NCBI RefSeq assembly: GCF_000237925.1
Contig: NC_031501.1
Location: 2,864,505 to 2,928,504, forward strand
Source of the DNA: Schistosoma mansoni
Taxonomy: Eukaryota; Platyhelminthes; Trematoda; Strigeidida; Schistosomatidae
DNA length: 64,000 bases
Direction of reading: 5' to 3'
Shown: one piece after another, positions 59,501-64,000 of the stretch
Layout: each line of letters starts with the position of its first letter
Position numbering within the stretch: position 1 is the stretch's first letter
The notes under the pieces: model-generated
Database searches by the model: none
What the model saw: only the letters and a program-made list of their open reading frames with translations
Told to the model about the DNA's origin: nothing
Program-made: the position numbers and the translations under genes

Positions 59501-60551
59501 ATTCAAACAAACAATACCATGTGAATTCACTTTTTATCAATTATACATAAGAAATGTTAACATGTACTTAGTTTTACACTTGCTCACTTATTCAAACACT
59601 GGCTTTATTAATATCTTCAGTATCATGGTTACTAAATTTTCATTTTAAACATCGTTCCCCCTTATTTGTATGCCATTTCTATTCGCTTAAATTACCTATC
59701 TAATTACATTTAATACAAGATTTGACCTATGGTTCTAGAGATTTTATACAATTTAAAAAAATTCCATCACAAACTGACAACTTCTAATATGAACTTGGTT
59801 CCGTTTAGATTCCAGGTATCAAGAATTTAGAAAAGGACACTGATGCTTTTATAGAGATTGAATGATTCGAAAATTCCCAGTTTCATTGTAGTCATAATAC
59901 TATTTAGTTCATGAATTAGTACTTTGAAAAGTTCACATTTCAAACTTCAATCGGCTTACAGCCATCCAATTTCTTCAACAGTCCATCCAATCCATACTAT
60001 ATTTGCCTTACATTGTTGCCACTAAAACTTTAAATGAATTTATTAAAAATTTAATATTAACGGCGTTTGATGCGAAAGGTACTGGGTTCGAGTCACAGAG
60101 TGAACATCAACTCTGAAATGCAGTTACATCCAGCTGATGAGTCCCAAATAGGATGAAACGCGCGTCAAACTGGATTTCACTGCTAGCCACTATCCATCTT
60201 TGCTTACAATGCTTGTGAATTAAGGCTATATCGAGGCAATACGCACAGTATGCACGTATACCAATAAGAGACGGACCAATTGCAGTCCGAAACATCATCA
60301 ATGAGAAGATTCAAACAAGTAATACTAACTTATTCATTGTGTTTTTATTTTTTTGTCAGGTTTTATGGGATTTTGTATTTGCACCAAATAATGGTCCACA
60401 AGCACATTGTGTTACATCACAAGATTTATCAAAACCAGAAATCTATAAAAATCAATATTTATCAAGTAATCTAATGAAATGTACTGAATCAACTTTGAGA
60501 ACATCAAAATCTGGTCAAAGTAAAAAGCCGGAGATAAAAAAGAAAGAATAA
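38399..60551 (+). CDS. DEGS1: Sphingolipid delta-4 desaturase (dihydroceramide desaturase)
   Basis: Four plus-strand exons: 38399-38508, 54679-55010, 57750-58236 and 60360-60551. They join in phase to give about 373 residues; human DEGS1 has 323. The enzyme is an ER membrane di-iron desaturase that converts dihydroceramide to ceramide. Evidence: the family N-terminal signature [20 protein letters not shown] and MGPD; histidine boxes HEVGH (about 104-108), HQAHH (143-147) and HVEHH (274-278); HFISEH near 243; long hydrophobic segments between boxes. The C-terminus after the conserved [12 protein letters not shown] is about 50 residues longer than usual and rich in Lys/Ser. The exon with the start codon is not identified: the first exon opens with TG, so an upstream exon would have to end in A if the ATG is split there. 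Introns are 16.2, 2.7 and 2.1 kb. Confidence 0.95.
38797..38834. repeat. 19-bp tandem duplication
   Basis: The unit GTGTTCTACAATCTGAACT occurs twice head to tail. Confidence 0.95.
38967..38994. repeat. (AT)n microsatellite
   Basis: Alternating TA tract in the first visible desaturase intron. Confidence 0.95.
39042..39257 (-). mobile_element. RTE-A LINE, 5'-end fragment
   Basis: Minus-strand match to the first ~215 bp of RTE-A (compare 40391-40610), starting with CGTTGCTGCTACCTTGACGT. It keeps the 5' end and lacks everything downstream, the reverse of normal LINE truncation. Confidence 0.85.
39554..40035 (-). mobile_element. RTE-A LINE, 5'-truncated, with target-site duplication
   Basis: Minus-strand last ~480 bp of RTE-A, with the tail (GTCAGTCAG on plus) at left. 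Direct repeat CAACAAAG at 39546-39553 and 40036-40043. Confidence 0.88.
40045..40390. other. Desaturase intron, nothing recognised
   Basis: AT-rich intronic sequence between two RTE-A copies. Confidence 0.35.
40391..44283 (+). mobile_element. RTE-clade LINE (RTE-A), nearly whole
   Basis: About 3.9 kb: a 5' leader that also begins the fragments at 39257 (minus) and 55179, one long endonuclease-RT coding region, a 3' UTR, and a short TGAC tandem tail typical of RTE elements. It lies sense in the desaturase intron. Only two lesions disrupt the coding region (see the CDS entry), so it is the youngest large LINE here. Truncated relatives: 27681, 29078, 39042, 39554 and 55179. Confidence 0.93.
40718..44097 (+). 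pseudogene. RTE-A endonuclease-reverse transcriptase ORF, two lesions
   Basis: AP endonuclease first: [10 protein letters not shown] near 41096, AGDFNAQVG near 41574, SDHALI near 41865. Then [17 protein letters not shown] near 42564, [10 protein letters not shown] near 42953, [11 protein letters not shown] near 43130, YADD at 43256-43267; then the C-terminal [18 protein letters not shown]. The frame is open from 40718, but a Kozak-like CACCATGGCC puts a likelier start at 41033. A TAA at 42791-42793 interrupts RT. One T appears to be missing near 43308, shifting the frame to the ORF ending at 44097. Otherwise intact. Confidence 0.92.
44386..45690 (+). mobile_element. Penelope-like element remnant with inverted arms, split by R
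   Basis: The outer arms are inverse copies: 44386-44431 plus 44965 to about 45125 on the left, about 45495-45690 on the right. Between them, 45111-45389 encodes a GIY-YIG nuclease domain ([20 protein letters not shown], then ISMHVDNFG and NTREFLEA). The reverse transcriptase is absent. A family R element (44432-44952) interrupts the left arm. Penelope-like elements are known to carry such partial inverted terminal repeats. Confidence 0.82.
44432..44952 (+). repeat. Family R retroposon inserted in the Penelope-like arm
   Basis: About 520 bp ending in a (TAAA)n tail, flanked by the 12-bp repeat TTTCATCGTTCT at 44420-44431 and 44953-44964. The uninterrupted partner arm at 45640-45665 shows the original joined sequence. 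R therefore moved after this Penelope-like copy was in place. Confidence 0.92.
45796..45817. repeat. (AT)n microsatellite
   Basis: Short alternating TA tract after a tRNA-like scrap (GGTTCGATTCC near 45785). Confidence 0.9.
45920..46195. repeat. Sm-alpha hammerhead retroposon, inverted copy
   Basis: The minus-strand arm (45920 to about 46090) includes the spacer and half of a ribozyme (GTGGAATCCAGG...). The plus-strand arm (about 46090-46195) has a full ribozyme and CTAGCCACTATCC end. The outer parts of both arms belong to the same region of the unit. Confidence 0.83.
46116..46160 (+). ncRNA. Sm-alpha-type hammerhead ribozyme
   Basis: Helix I AACCAG (46116-46121) pairs with CTGGAT (46155-46160), with one mismatch. 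Core CTGACGA 46122-46128; helix II GTCCCAAGGAGGAC; GAA box 46143-46145; short helix III; predicted cleavage after ATC at 46154. Such short-helix-III ribozymes are known to act best as dimers. Confidence 0.72.
46389..46742. repeat. H2 hammerhead retroposon, inverted, with target-site duplication
   Basis: The minus-strand arm (46389 to about 46600) starts at the family end (CAGAAGGGGTTTTGTGGAG). The plus-strand arm (about 46601-46742) ends in the CGACTCATGATTTCA flank. Both arms include the tRNA-like block and ribozyme. The 13-bp repeat AACATCTAACAGT flanks it at 46376-46388 and 46743-46755. Confidence 0.9.
46895..47090 (-). repeat. Old H3-like retroposon
   Basis: Diverged minus-strand copy: hammerhead remnant, GTGCATCCACGAC and a tRNA-like TTGAACCTAGAAT block. 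Core lost. Confidence 0.5.
47100..47635. other. Desaturase intron, nothing recognised
   Basis: AT-rich intronic sequence; no repeat family named. Confidence 0.35.
47640..47745 (-). repeat. H2 hammerhead retroposon, short minus copy with intact core
   Basis: Minus-strand flank and ribozyme only. Core CTGAGGA, helix II GTCCCACAATAGGAC, GAAAC, cleavage triplet GTC and CAGTGC of helix I are all present; helix I has one mismatch. Truncated upstream of the ribozyme. Confidence 0.82.
47815..48157 (-). repeat. Sm-alpha hammerhead retroposon, near-complete minus copy
   Basis: About 340 bp on minus, running from the gap: spacer, CACTTCACCTCATTGCACAA, tRNA-like block with A-box-like CAGTGGCCAAGTAG and B-box-like GTTCGAGTCCC, then the hammerhead. 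It belongs to the subfamily with AAA between the GTC triplet and helix I, as at 59155 and 60062. Confidence 0.87.
48158..48357. other. Assembly gap (200 N)
   Basis: Exactly 200 N at the end of an Sm-alpha copy. Confidence 0.99.
48477..48878 (+). repeat. H2 hammerhead retroposon, full single unit
   Basis: The best complete H2: starts CTCCACAAAACCCC, then leader (AGCTCACGTAGTACTTGACT), spacer, tRNA-like block with A-box-like GGCTCAGTGGTCTATCGG and B-box-like GGTTCGAATCTC, ribozyme, and GTCTAGCTTCAATTGACTC flank. A 9-bp AACCAAATT at 48468-48476 and 48879-48887 looks like the target-site duplication. Other copies end, rather than start, with CTCCACAAAACCCC, so the unit is circularly permuted. 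Confidence 0.88.
48769..48814 (+). ncRNA. H2 hammerhead ribozyme
   Basis: Helix I GCACTG (48769-48774) pairs perfectly with CAGTGC (48809-48814). Core CTGAGGA 48775-48781; helix II GTCCCATAATAAGAC with one mismatch; GAA 48797-48799; helix III is the self-complementary ACGGCCGT 48800-48807; cleavage predicted after C48808. The loopless palindromic helix III suggests activity as a dimer, as established for Sm-alpha and newt ribozymes. Confidence 0.8.
48930..50265 (-). mobile_element. Penelope-like element, rearranged and RT-deleted
   Basis: On minus, 50265 to about 49918 encodes the RT N-terminal part ([29 protein letters not shown]). About 49736-49917 is an N-terminal piece of the same protein in the opposite orientation (plus: [20 protein letters not shown]). 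Then 49705-48935 on minus encodes the region after RT and the GIY-YIG domain ([20 protein letters not shown]). The catalytic RT centre is missing. The outer pieces remain largely open. Confidence 0.85.
50285..50597. other. Desaturase intron, nothing recognised
   Basis: AT-rich sequence between the Penelope-like and RTE-B elements. Confidence 0.35.
50780..53677 (+). pseudogene. RTE-B endonuclease-RT ORF, several lesions
   Basis: Open pieces 50780-50971, 51065-52069, 52266-52622 and 53132-53677 follow one another in the order of a single RTE protein. An in-frame TGA stands where SETH is normally followed by Trp (50969-50971), and a TAA ends the piece at 52069. A frame change lies between 52070 and 52266, and more changes follow 52540. 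The YADD box lies in the gap. Confidence 0.85.
52854..53053. other. Assembly gap (200 N)
   Basis: Exactly 200 N inside the RTE-B RT domain. Confidence 0.99.
53700..54040. other. Desaturase intron, nothing recognised
   Basis: AT-rich sequence after the RTE-B tail. Confidence 0.35.
54043..54600. repeat. H3 retroposon, long inverted copy
   Basis: Minus-strand arm 54043 to about 54420 (flank, ribozyme remnant, tRNA-like block, leader), then plus-strand arm about 54430-54600 (tRNA-like GTTTCGAGCCC, decayed ribozyme with GACGAAAC, flank). It ends about 80 bp before the acceptor of desaturase exon B. Confidence 0.72.
54679..55010 (+). CDS. DEGS1: Desaturase exon B (His boxes 1 and 2)
   Basis: Acceptor TTTTTCAAG before 54679; donor GTAAGA after 55010; phase 0 in, phase 2 out. 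It encodes [16 protein letters not shown], two hydrophobic stretches, HEVGH and the HQAHH box. Confidence 0.95.
55179..55713 (+). mobile_element. RTE-A LINE, 5'-end fragment with short flanking repeat
   Basis: Matches 40391 to about 40930 of the nearly whole RTE-A, from CGTTGCTACTACCTTGACGT through the leader and the beginning of the coding region, then stops. AGAATAGA stands at both borders (55171-55178 and 55714-55721). Retaining the 5' end but not the 3' end is unusual for a LINE insertion. Confidence 0.85.
55725..55890 (+). repeat. Old Sm-alpha fragment
   Basis: Plus-strand remnant with GGTCCGAGTTC, GATGCAGGTACATACAG, CTGATGAGTTCTTAATAGAAC and a degraded second half of the ribozyme. Confidence 0.6.
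56030..56190 (+). repeat. Old H3-like retroposon
   Basis: Plus-strand tRNA-like block (TTAGGTTCGATC), ribozyme remnant and CCAATGCTTCC flank. Heavily diverged. Confidence 0.5.
56460..56960. repeat. Old H3-like retroposon, inverted copy
   Basis: Minus-strand arm about 56460-56760 and plus-strand arm about 56795-56960 (GGTTCGATCCTC, then AGTACTTTCTAGCTTTCAG). Old, but it shows the same head-to-head layout. Confidence 0.5.
57031..57320 (-). mobile_element. Third RTE-like family (RTE-C), 3' coding end
   Basis: The minus-strand reading keeps the pattern of the RTE-B C-terminus: K-x-R-D-R-L..., E-L-G-R-D-I, then Q-E-R-V-D-R-R and a final L-C-L-M-R-G-N-R. Identity to RTE-B and RTE-A is low, so it is a separate family. 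Confidence 0.6.
57385..57702. repeat. H2 hammerhead retroposon, inverted, with target-site duplication
   Basis: Minus-strand arm 57385 to about 57575, then plus-strand arm about 57580-57702 ending in CTCCACACAAAAAACCCCTT. Flanked by GGATC(G/A)TTCTTTC at 57372-57384 and 57703-57715 (one mismatch). It ends under 50 bp before the acceptor of desaturase exon C. Confidence 0.9.
57438..57482 (-). ncRNA. H2 hammerhead ribozyme
   Basis: Minus strand: helix I GCACTG/CAGTG, core CTGAAGA (allowed variable base at position 7), helix II GTCCCGTAATAGGAC fully paired at its base, GAAAC, palindromic helix III ACGGCCGT, cleavage triplet GTC. The most regular H2 ribozyme in the window. It is antisense to the desaturase transcript. 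Confidence 0.8.
57750..58236 (+). CDS. DEGS1: Desaturase exon C (His box 3)
   Basis: Acceptor TTTTTTTTCAG before 57750; donor GTAAGT after 58236. The first base completes the Arg codon of exon B. It encodes [12 protein letters not shown], two membrane segments, [11 protein letters not shown] and [10 protein letters not shown]. Confidence 0.96.
58330..58835 (+). repeat. Family R retroposon in desaturase intron
   Basis: Long plus-strand copy matching 29619-30137, ending TTTAAATAGATAAACAG. The first ~60 bp are rearranged or missing, and no clear target-site duplication was seen. More diverged than the 44432 copy. Confidence 0.8.
58918..58988 (-). mobile_element. RTE-B LINE, very short 3' fragment
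   Basis: Minus-strand last ~70 bp of RTE-B, with ACTTACGCCTGTTACTCCCA at the tail end on plus. Confidence 0.8.
59155..59535 (-). repeat. Sm-alpha hammerhead retroposon in a palindrome
   Basis: Arms 59155-59295 and about 59400-59535 are inverse copies of the Sm-alpha spacer (roughly 85% alike by eye). The ~105-bp centre holds a minus-strand hammerhead with the AAA insertion before helix I and part of the following sequence. This inverted form lies in the last desaturase intron. Confidence 0.85.
60062..60335 (+). repeat. Sm-alpha hammerhead retroposon, plus copy beside last desaturase exon
   Basis: tRNA-like block with GGTTCGAGTCACAGAG, hammerhead, CTAGCCACTATCC and spacer to about 60335. It ends about 25 bp before the last exon, sense to the gene, and is an inverse partner of the 59155 arms. 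Confidence 0.87.
60128..60175 (+). ncRNA. Sm-alpha hammerhead ribozyme, AAA-insertion variant
   Basis: Helix I ATCCAG (60128-60133) with CTGGAT (60170-60175); core CTGATGA 60134-60140; helix II GTCCCAAATAGGAT (a G-U pair at its base); GAA 60155-60157; helix III ACGCGCGT 60158-60165; C60166 is the cleavage base. Bases AAA (60167-60169) separate the cleavage site from helix I; they are absent from other copies. Activity is therefore doubtful. Confidence 0.6.
60360..60551 (+). CDS. DEGS1: Desaturase exon D (C-terminus)
   Basis: Acceptor TTTTTTTGTCAG before 60360; phase 0; stop TAA at 60549-60551. It begins [14 protein letters not shown], matching the end of the family domain, then a Ser/Lys-rich tail ending in five Lys among the last eight residues. 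A lysine-rich C-terminus fits ER retention, but that is inference. Confidence 0.92.
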   Translation, partial: VLWDFVFAPNNGPQAHCVTSQDLSKPEIYKNQYLSSNLMKCTESTLRTSKSGQSKKPEIKKKE

Positions 60552-61685
60552 ATCATATCTTTGAGTAATTTTTCTTTTGAGTGATTACAGCAAGTGTCCC
60601 CTTTATCTAATGACCATACTCAATCGTAATTGTATATGTTGTTAGTTATGTAACGATGTTGATTAATTCCTTTTGATGAAAAAAGATTTCTTTTTTCAAA
60701 AGACCCAAAACACCAACACATATCATCTGTGATCCCATTCTGTCTGTGTTACTATGTATTTTTCATATTGTCCAGTTTTTTTTAATATATATCTATATAA
60801 GTAGGTTTCCTTGTAAACCTTGTTACTGATGTAGTTTGTATATAAATATGATAATTTCCCCCGCCCCCTTATCTTTCTCTTACATCTTTTAAATGATCAA
60901 CTTTTAACGTTGTGCTCATACAACCTCAACAAAATAATGATAATCTTGATCATAATATTATGATACTAAGTATTAGGCAGCAATATATACAACCACACAA
61001 ATACAAATATAGTGAACGAAGACTTGCTTGGGATAACCAAGTCAACGTTAAATAAACTATCACTAAGAGGTTCAGTGAAATGTGAAAATCATACAACAAT
61101 ACATCATTTACATGTCCTCTTTGAATTGTCTCCAACAAATTTCATTTTACCTTCATTCCAATCGCTATGTTGATTGCTTTCAGTTTCCTTCTCTTTTCTC
61201 GTCACTTCAATCTTCTCAACCGTCTACTCACAGATATTCCATTTCCGACTGATCTTACACACTAATTATATCTACAAACATAGGTAGCATACACCACATA
61301 TATATGGATAAATAAATCAAATCTCGCTCTCTCTCTCTCCTGCTCACTTTCCATTTCTTCCACTTCATCATTTTGTTATTTTCATTATGAATGAATATCC
61401 TTTTATCAAACTATATTGATCATCATTTCTATTTGATAATGACAGCTGCTTTCAATTATTCTAGTTGAGTTCTATTTCCACTATTCTTTTCTCGTTTCGT
61501 ATTCTAAACTATTCAGTGTTCAATGTGATACTTTGTAGTTTGATTGACAATCGTTTAAAGTAAATGTCTAAATGTGTGTTAATTACTGCTTAGTAATATT
61601 AACAGTGATAGTGGTGATCTGTGAAAAACGATATTTGAAGTATGATTGAATAAACTTGACAAAGGAATTTTAAATTTAGAATAAT
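60552..61685 (+). other. Desaturase 3' UTR and downstream flank
   Basis: AT-rich with no coding signal. AATAAA occurs at 60547-60552 (overlapping the stop), 61311-61316 and 61649-61654; which one serves the desaturase mRNA cannot be told. A CT-rich simple tract lies near 61325-61340. Confidence 0.4.
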
Positions 61686-61689
61686 AGAA

Positions 61690-62160
61690 ATTCAATAGTT
61701 GAAGATCTGAGTGGATCTGAGCTAGACGACGATTGAAAATCTGGAATGAATGGAAGGCGGTTTCGTTCTGATATTACACACCTCAGATTGACTCATTCAT
61801 TCAACTAATAAGGTTACTACAATCTCTATAAATCTCCTTCTGATCATAATCATGTGATGACTGGTGACCAGTTTCACGATGAATTTCCTGTAGTTTTAGT
61901 GAAAAGGTGTAACCAGTGGAGATGATCCATGTCGGATGGAGACATGAACGTACCCCAGAAAATGGAAGATGGTCGCGCAACTACGTGGATTGTTTGAAAT
62001 TAGATCATGAATTTGAACTGATGAGGAGTATAATACTAGGATGAAAAGGTAGTCCTCTACTTCACCGTAGTCAGCGACAGTCTATCATTGATCCACTCAT
62101 GAATTCAATTATTAAAACTACTACAATCTCCACAACTCCCCGTTCAGATAATCATAATAA
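61690..62160. repeat. Old H3-like retroposon, inverted
   Basis: Left remnant on minus (flank GTTGAAGATCTGAGTGG), then plus-strand leader and a decayed ribozyme (CTGATGAGGAGTATAATACT). No tRNA-like block survives clearly. Confidence 0.5.
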
Positions 62161-62439
62161 TTCATTAATTAGTTTGTGTACTCAATCTAGTTAGAATACT
62201 TGTTAATTAGATCCTCAAGACACCCCACAAATGTCTTCCAAATATTACATCGTTGATTGAATAGTTGCACAATTATAGCCAGTCACTACAATCTTCTGTA
62301 TACTAATAATCATTTTGTGCACATTAGAACACATTGCCAATAGAAAGTGTAGAAAGTCTACTGGTAGGCTACGTTCATCAGACTTCAATCATTTCGGTGT
62401 AAAATAGCATTCAATAATAATGTCGAAACATAAAGTCAT

Positions 62440-62600
62440 ATGTCATATGCCTAATAAGAGAGGCCAGAATATCCTAGATTCGATCATTGGTGAATATGAA
62501 TTGCTGAAGAATCACATAATAACAATAACTTAAATTGGAAATGTAACAGTCCTGAAGCATTGAGAATTGTGAACAGTTGCATAATGTTCACTTGAAAATA
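62440..62600 (+). repeat. Old H3-like fragment
   Basis: tRNA-like CTAGATTCGATCATTGG, then TGCTGAAGAATCACATAATA and CCTGAAGCATTG, in the H3 order. Strongly decayed. Confidence 0.4.
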
Positions 62601-62604
62601 TACA

Positions 62605-63440
62605 CACTCAATCAGAATTACTTACTATTCCGTCGGATTTTAGAATTTGTAAAATAATAAGAATTTTCATCCGTTTAATTAGACACTGATATCAATGGGT
62701 GGAATGACAATGGAAATTACACAATCAAACAATTCAGCTCAGTGAATTTAATAACGTCAATATTTCACATGGTTAAGTGAATTCCGAATTTCTACAATAA
62801 AGGATTAGAGCTAAGGGAAGACAGAGTGTGAGTGTATCTGTACCTCTTGTGACCGATTCTGAGTGATATCGTTCAATGTCGGTGGTGTCATATATCCAAA
62901 AAACCGTAACTAATAGAATTTCACACATTTGTCAACCAGTTGGCCAAATTCGCTGAAATTCCTAACTCTCATATCTACATTCATCATTCGTTTGTTCAAC
63001 TGTGCTCACAAAACATTGCAAAGACATTTATGACCAAATGTAACTTGTGAATCCCTTCACAAACCATGTTTCCCATCAACAATGTAAAACAGAGTAGTGA
63101 ATGGATACACGGTGTACTGATTCATAATATGGAAACTCACAAAAATTCAAATCATGCTTATAGCACTAACAATTGTAAACATGTCGAATGCATTTATTGA
63201 CAAGTTCCCAAATTGTTCTTATTGAGAAACAAACTCGATATACTAGTAATCCACTAAATCTGAATGATAAAACATAAATTGCACAGACTCAATTGACATA
63301 GAAGTTTACCGTTCAAATTTAACTCAGTATTAAACAGATTCATCAAAAGAGAAAATCATCTAATTATAAAGGTTTTATTGATTAGTTAAAGGTCACATTA
63401 GCTTATATACCAGTTTGACAATCACATTCTTACTTAATAC
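62605..63440. other. Intergenic, nothing recognised
   Basis: AT-rich; part near 62810-62900 faintly resembles the RTE-A 3' UTR on minus. Nothing else seen. Confidence 0.3.
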
Positions 63441-63454
63441 TTCATCTAAAACAT

Positions 63455-64000
63455 AATTTCAATGCATCCTAGAATACTAAAGGAATTAGCTAACATTCTT
63501 GCGAAACCCTTAAGTATCGGTTTCAATCTATCCGTTAATCCAATTCGATTACCAAAACAATTAGAAGAACACCATAGTAAGACATGTCTTCAAAACAAGT
63601 GCAGAACATAAAACAGAGAAATACCGATCCGTTAGTCTAACCAGCGTAGTTGTTCAAAACGCAGAAAATATTATTCGGAAGGAGCTGTTTACGCATCTCA
63701 GTGAAAACCGAATATATTCGGAAAAGCCTCATGGCTTTAGAATAAGTTATTCCTGACTGACAGAATTATTGGTGGCTCGTGAAATCTGGTACGCTCTAAC
63801 GAAACAAAACTTACCTATATACGATGCCTACGTTGATGGCAGATAAGCTTTTGACAGAGTTCTTGAACAACCGGCTGTTATATAAGTTAAGAATATATTT
63901 GGGTGGGAGCCTGAAAATCCCAATAGCAAGATTAGATCTGTTCCTAGTAGGAGAAACAATCTGACTGCCCAAGTCGTCGATCACATTTCGGAAACAGTAT
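63455..64000 (+). mobile_element. CR1-like LINE RT fragment, decayed, runs off the window
   Basis: Plus-strand readings in shifting frames give CR1-type RT landmarks in order: HPRILKELANILAKPLS, a YR.VSLTSV-like stretch, an E..HGFR-like stretch, LLVAREIW and the Y.DF.KAFD region near 63825. Stops and frame changes are frequent. SR1-type CR1 elements are the schistosome examples of this clade. Confidence 0.8.

Noticed and set aside
1-64000. CRISPR arrays, bacterial operons, rRNA
   Set aside because: No regularly spaced identical repeats with unique spacers, no bacterial gene layout and no rRNA sequence; the content is eukaryotic throughout.

Overview
The window looks like genome sequence from a blood fluke of the genus Schistosoma. 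It is AT-rich and intron-rich. Tandem-unit hammerhead-ribozyme retroposons of the Sm-alpha type, SR2-like RTE LINEs, a CR1-like LINE, Penelope-like elements with GIY-YIG domains and a gypsy (Boudicca/CsRn1-like) fossil occur together, which is characteristic of schistosomes. The species cannot be fixed from the sequence alone. Five runs of exactly 200 N are assembly gaps.

Only two host genes are recognisable. On the minus strand, six internal exons between 15369 and 2718 encode two complete Ig domains and the start of a third, in the layout of a lachesin/IgLON-type neuronal adhesion protein. All six have matching splice phases. The first exon(s) lie to the right of 15369 or were not recognised, and the last exons lie left of the window. 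On the plus strand, exons at 38399-38508, 54679-55010, 57750-58236 and 60360-60551 encode a sphingolipid delta-4 desaturase (DEGS) with all three histidine boxes. The exon holding the start of its ATG was not found. The two genes are divergently oriented and share no visible function.

Nearly everything else is mobile DNA. Left third (1-16 kb): lachesin introns with RTE fragments and hammerhead retroposons. 15.7-20.6 kb: a near-identical 300-bp inverted repeat enclosing a gypsy-like fossil. 22-25 kb: a long minus-strand SR2-like RTE copy. 27-36 kb: small truncated RTE copies and retroposons, several with clear target-site duplications. 38.5-54.7 kb, the 16-kb first visible intron of the desaturase gene: a nearly whole RTE (40391-44283), a Penelope-like element split by another retroposon (44386-45690), a rearranged Penelope-like copy (48930-50265) and a gapped SR2-like RTE (50598-53695). 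The right end holds the last desaturase exons and a decayed CR1-like LINE.

The most interesting signal is a second hammerhead-ribozyme retroposon family, here called H2, with an older relative H3. It is about 400 bp, tRNA-like, and distinct from Sm-alpha. Its ribozyme has an ACGGCCGT palindromic helix III. Copies are circularly permuted, and many are inserted as overlapping head-to-head inverted halves inside one 12-13-bp target-site duplication. This fits reverse transcription of a circular or multimeric ribozyme RNA (a retrozyme). Family names H2, H3, R, RTE-A, RTE-B and RTE-C are labels used only in this annotation.
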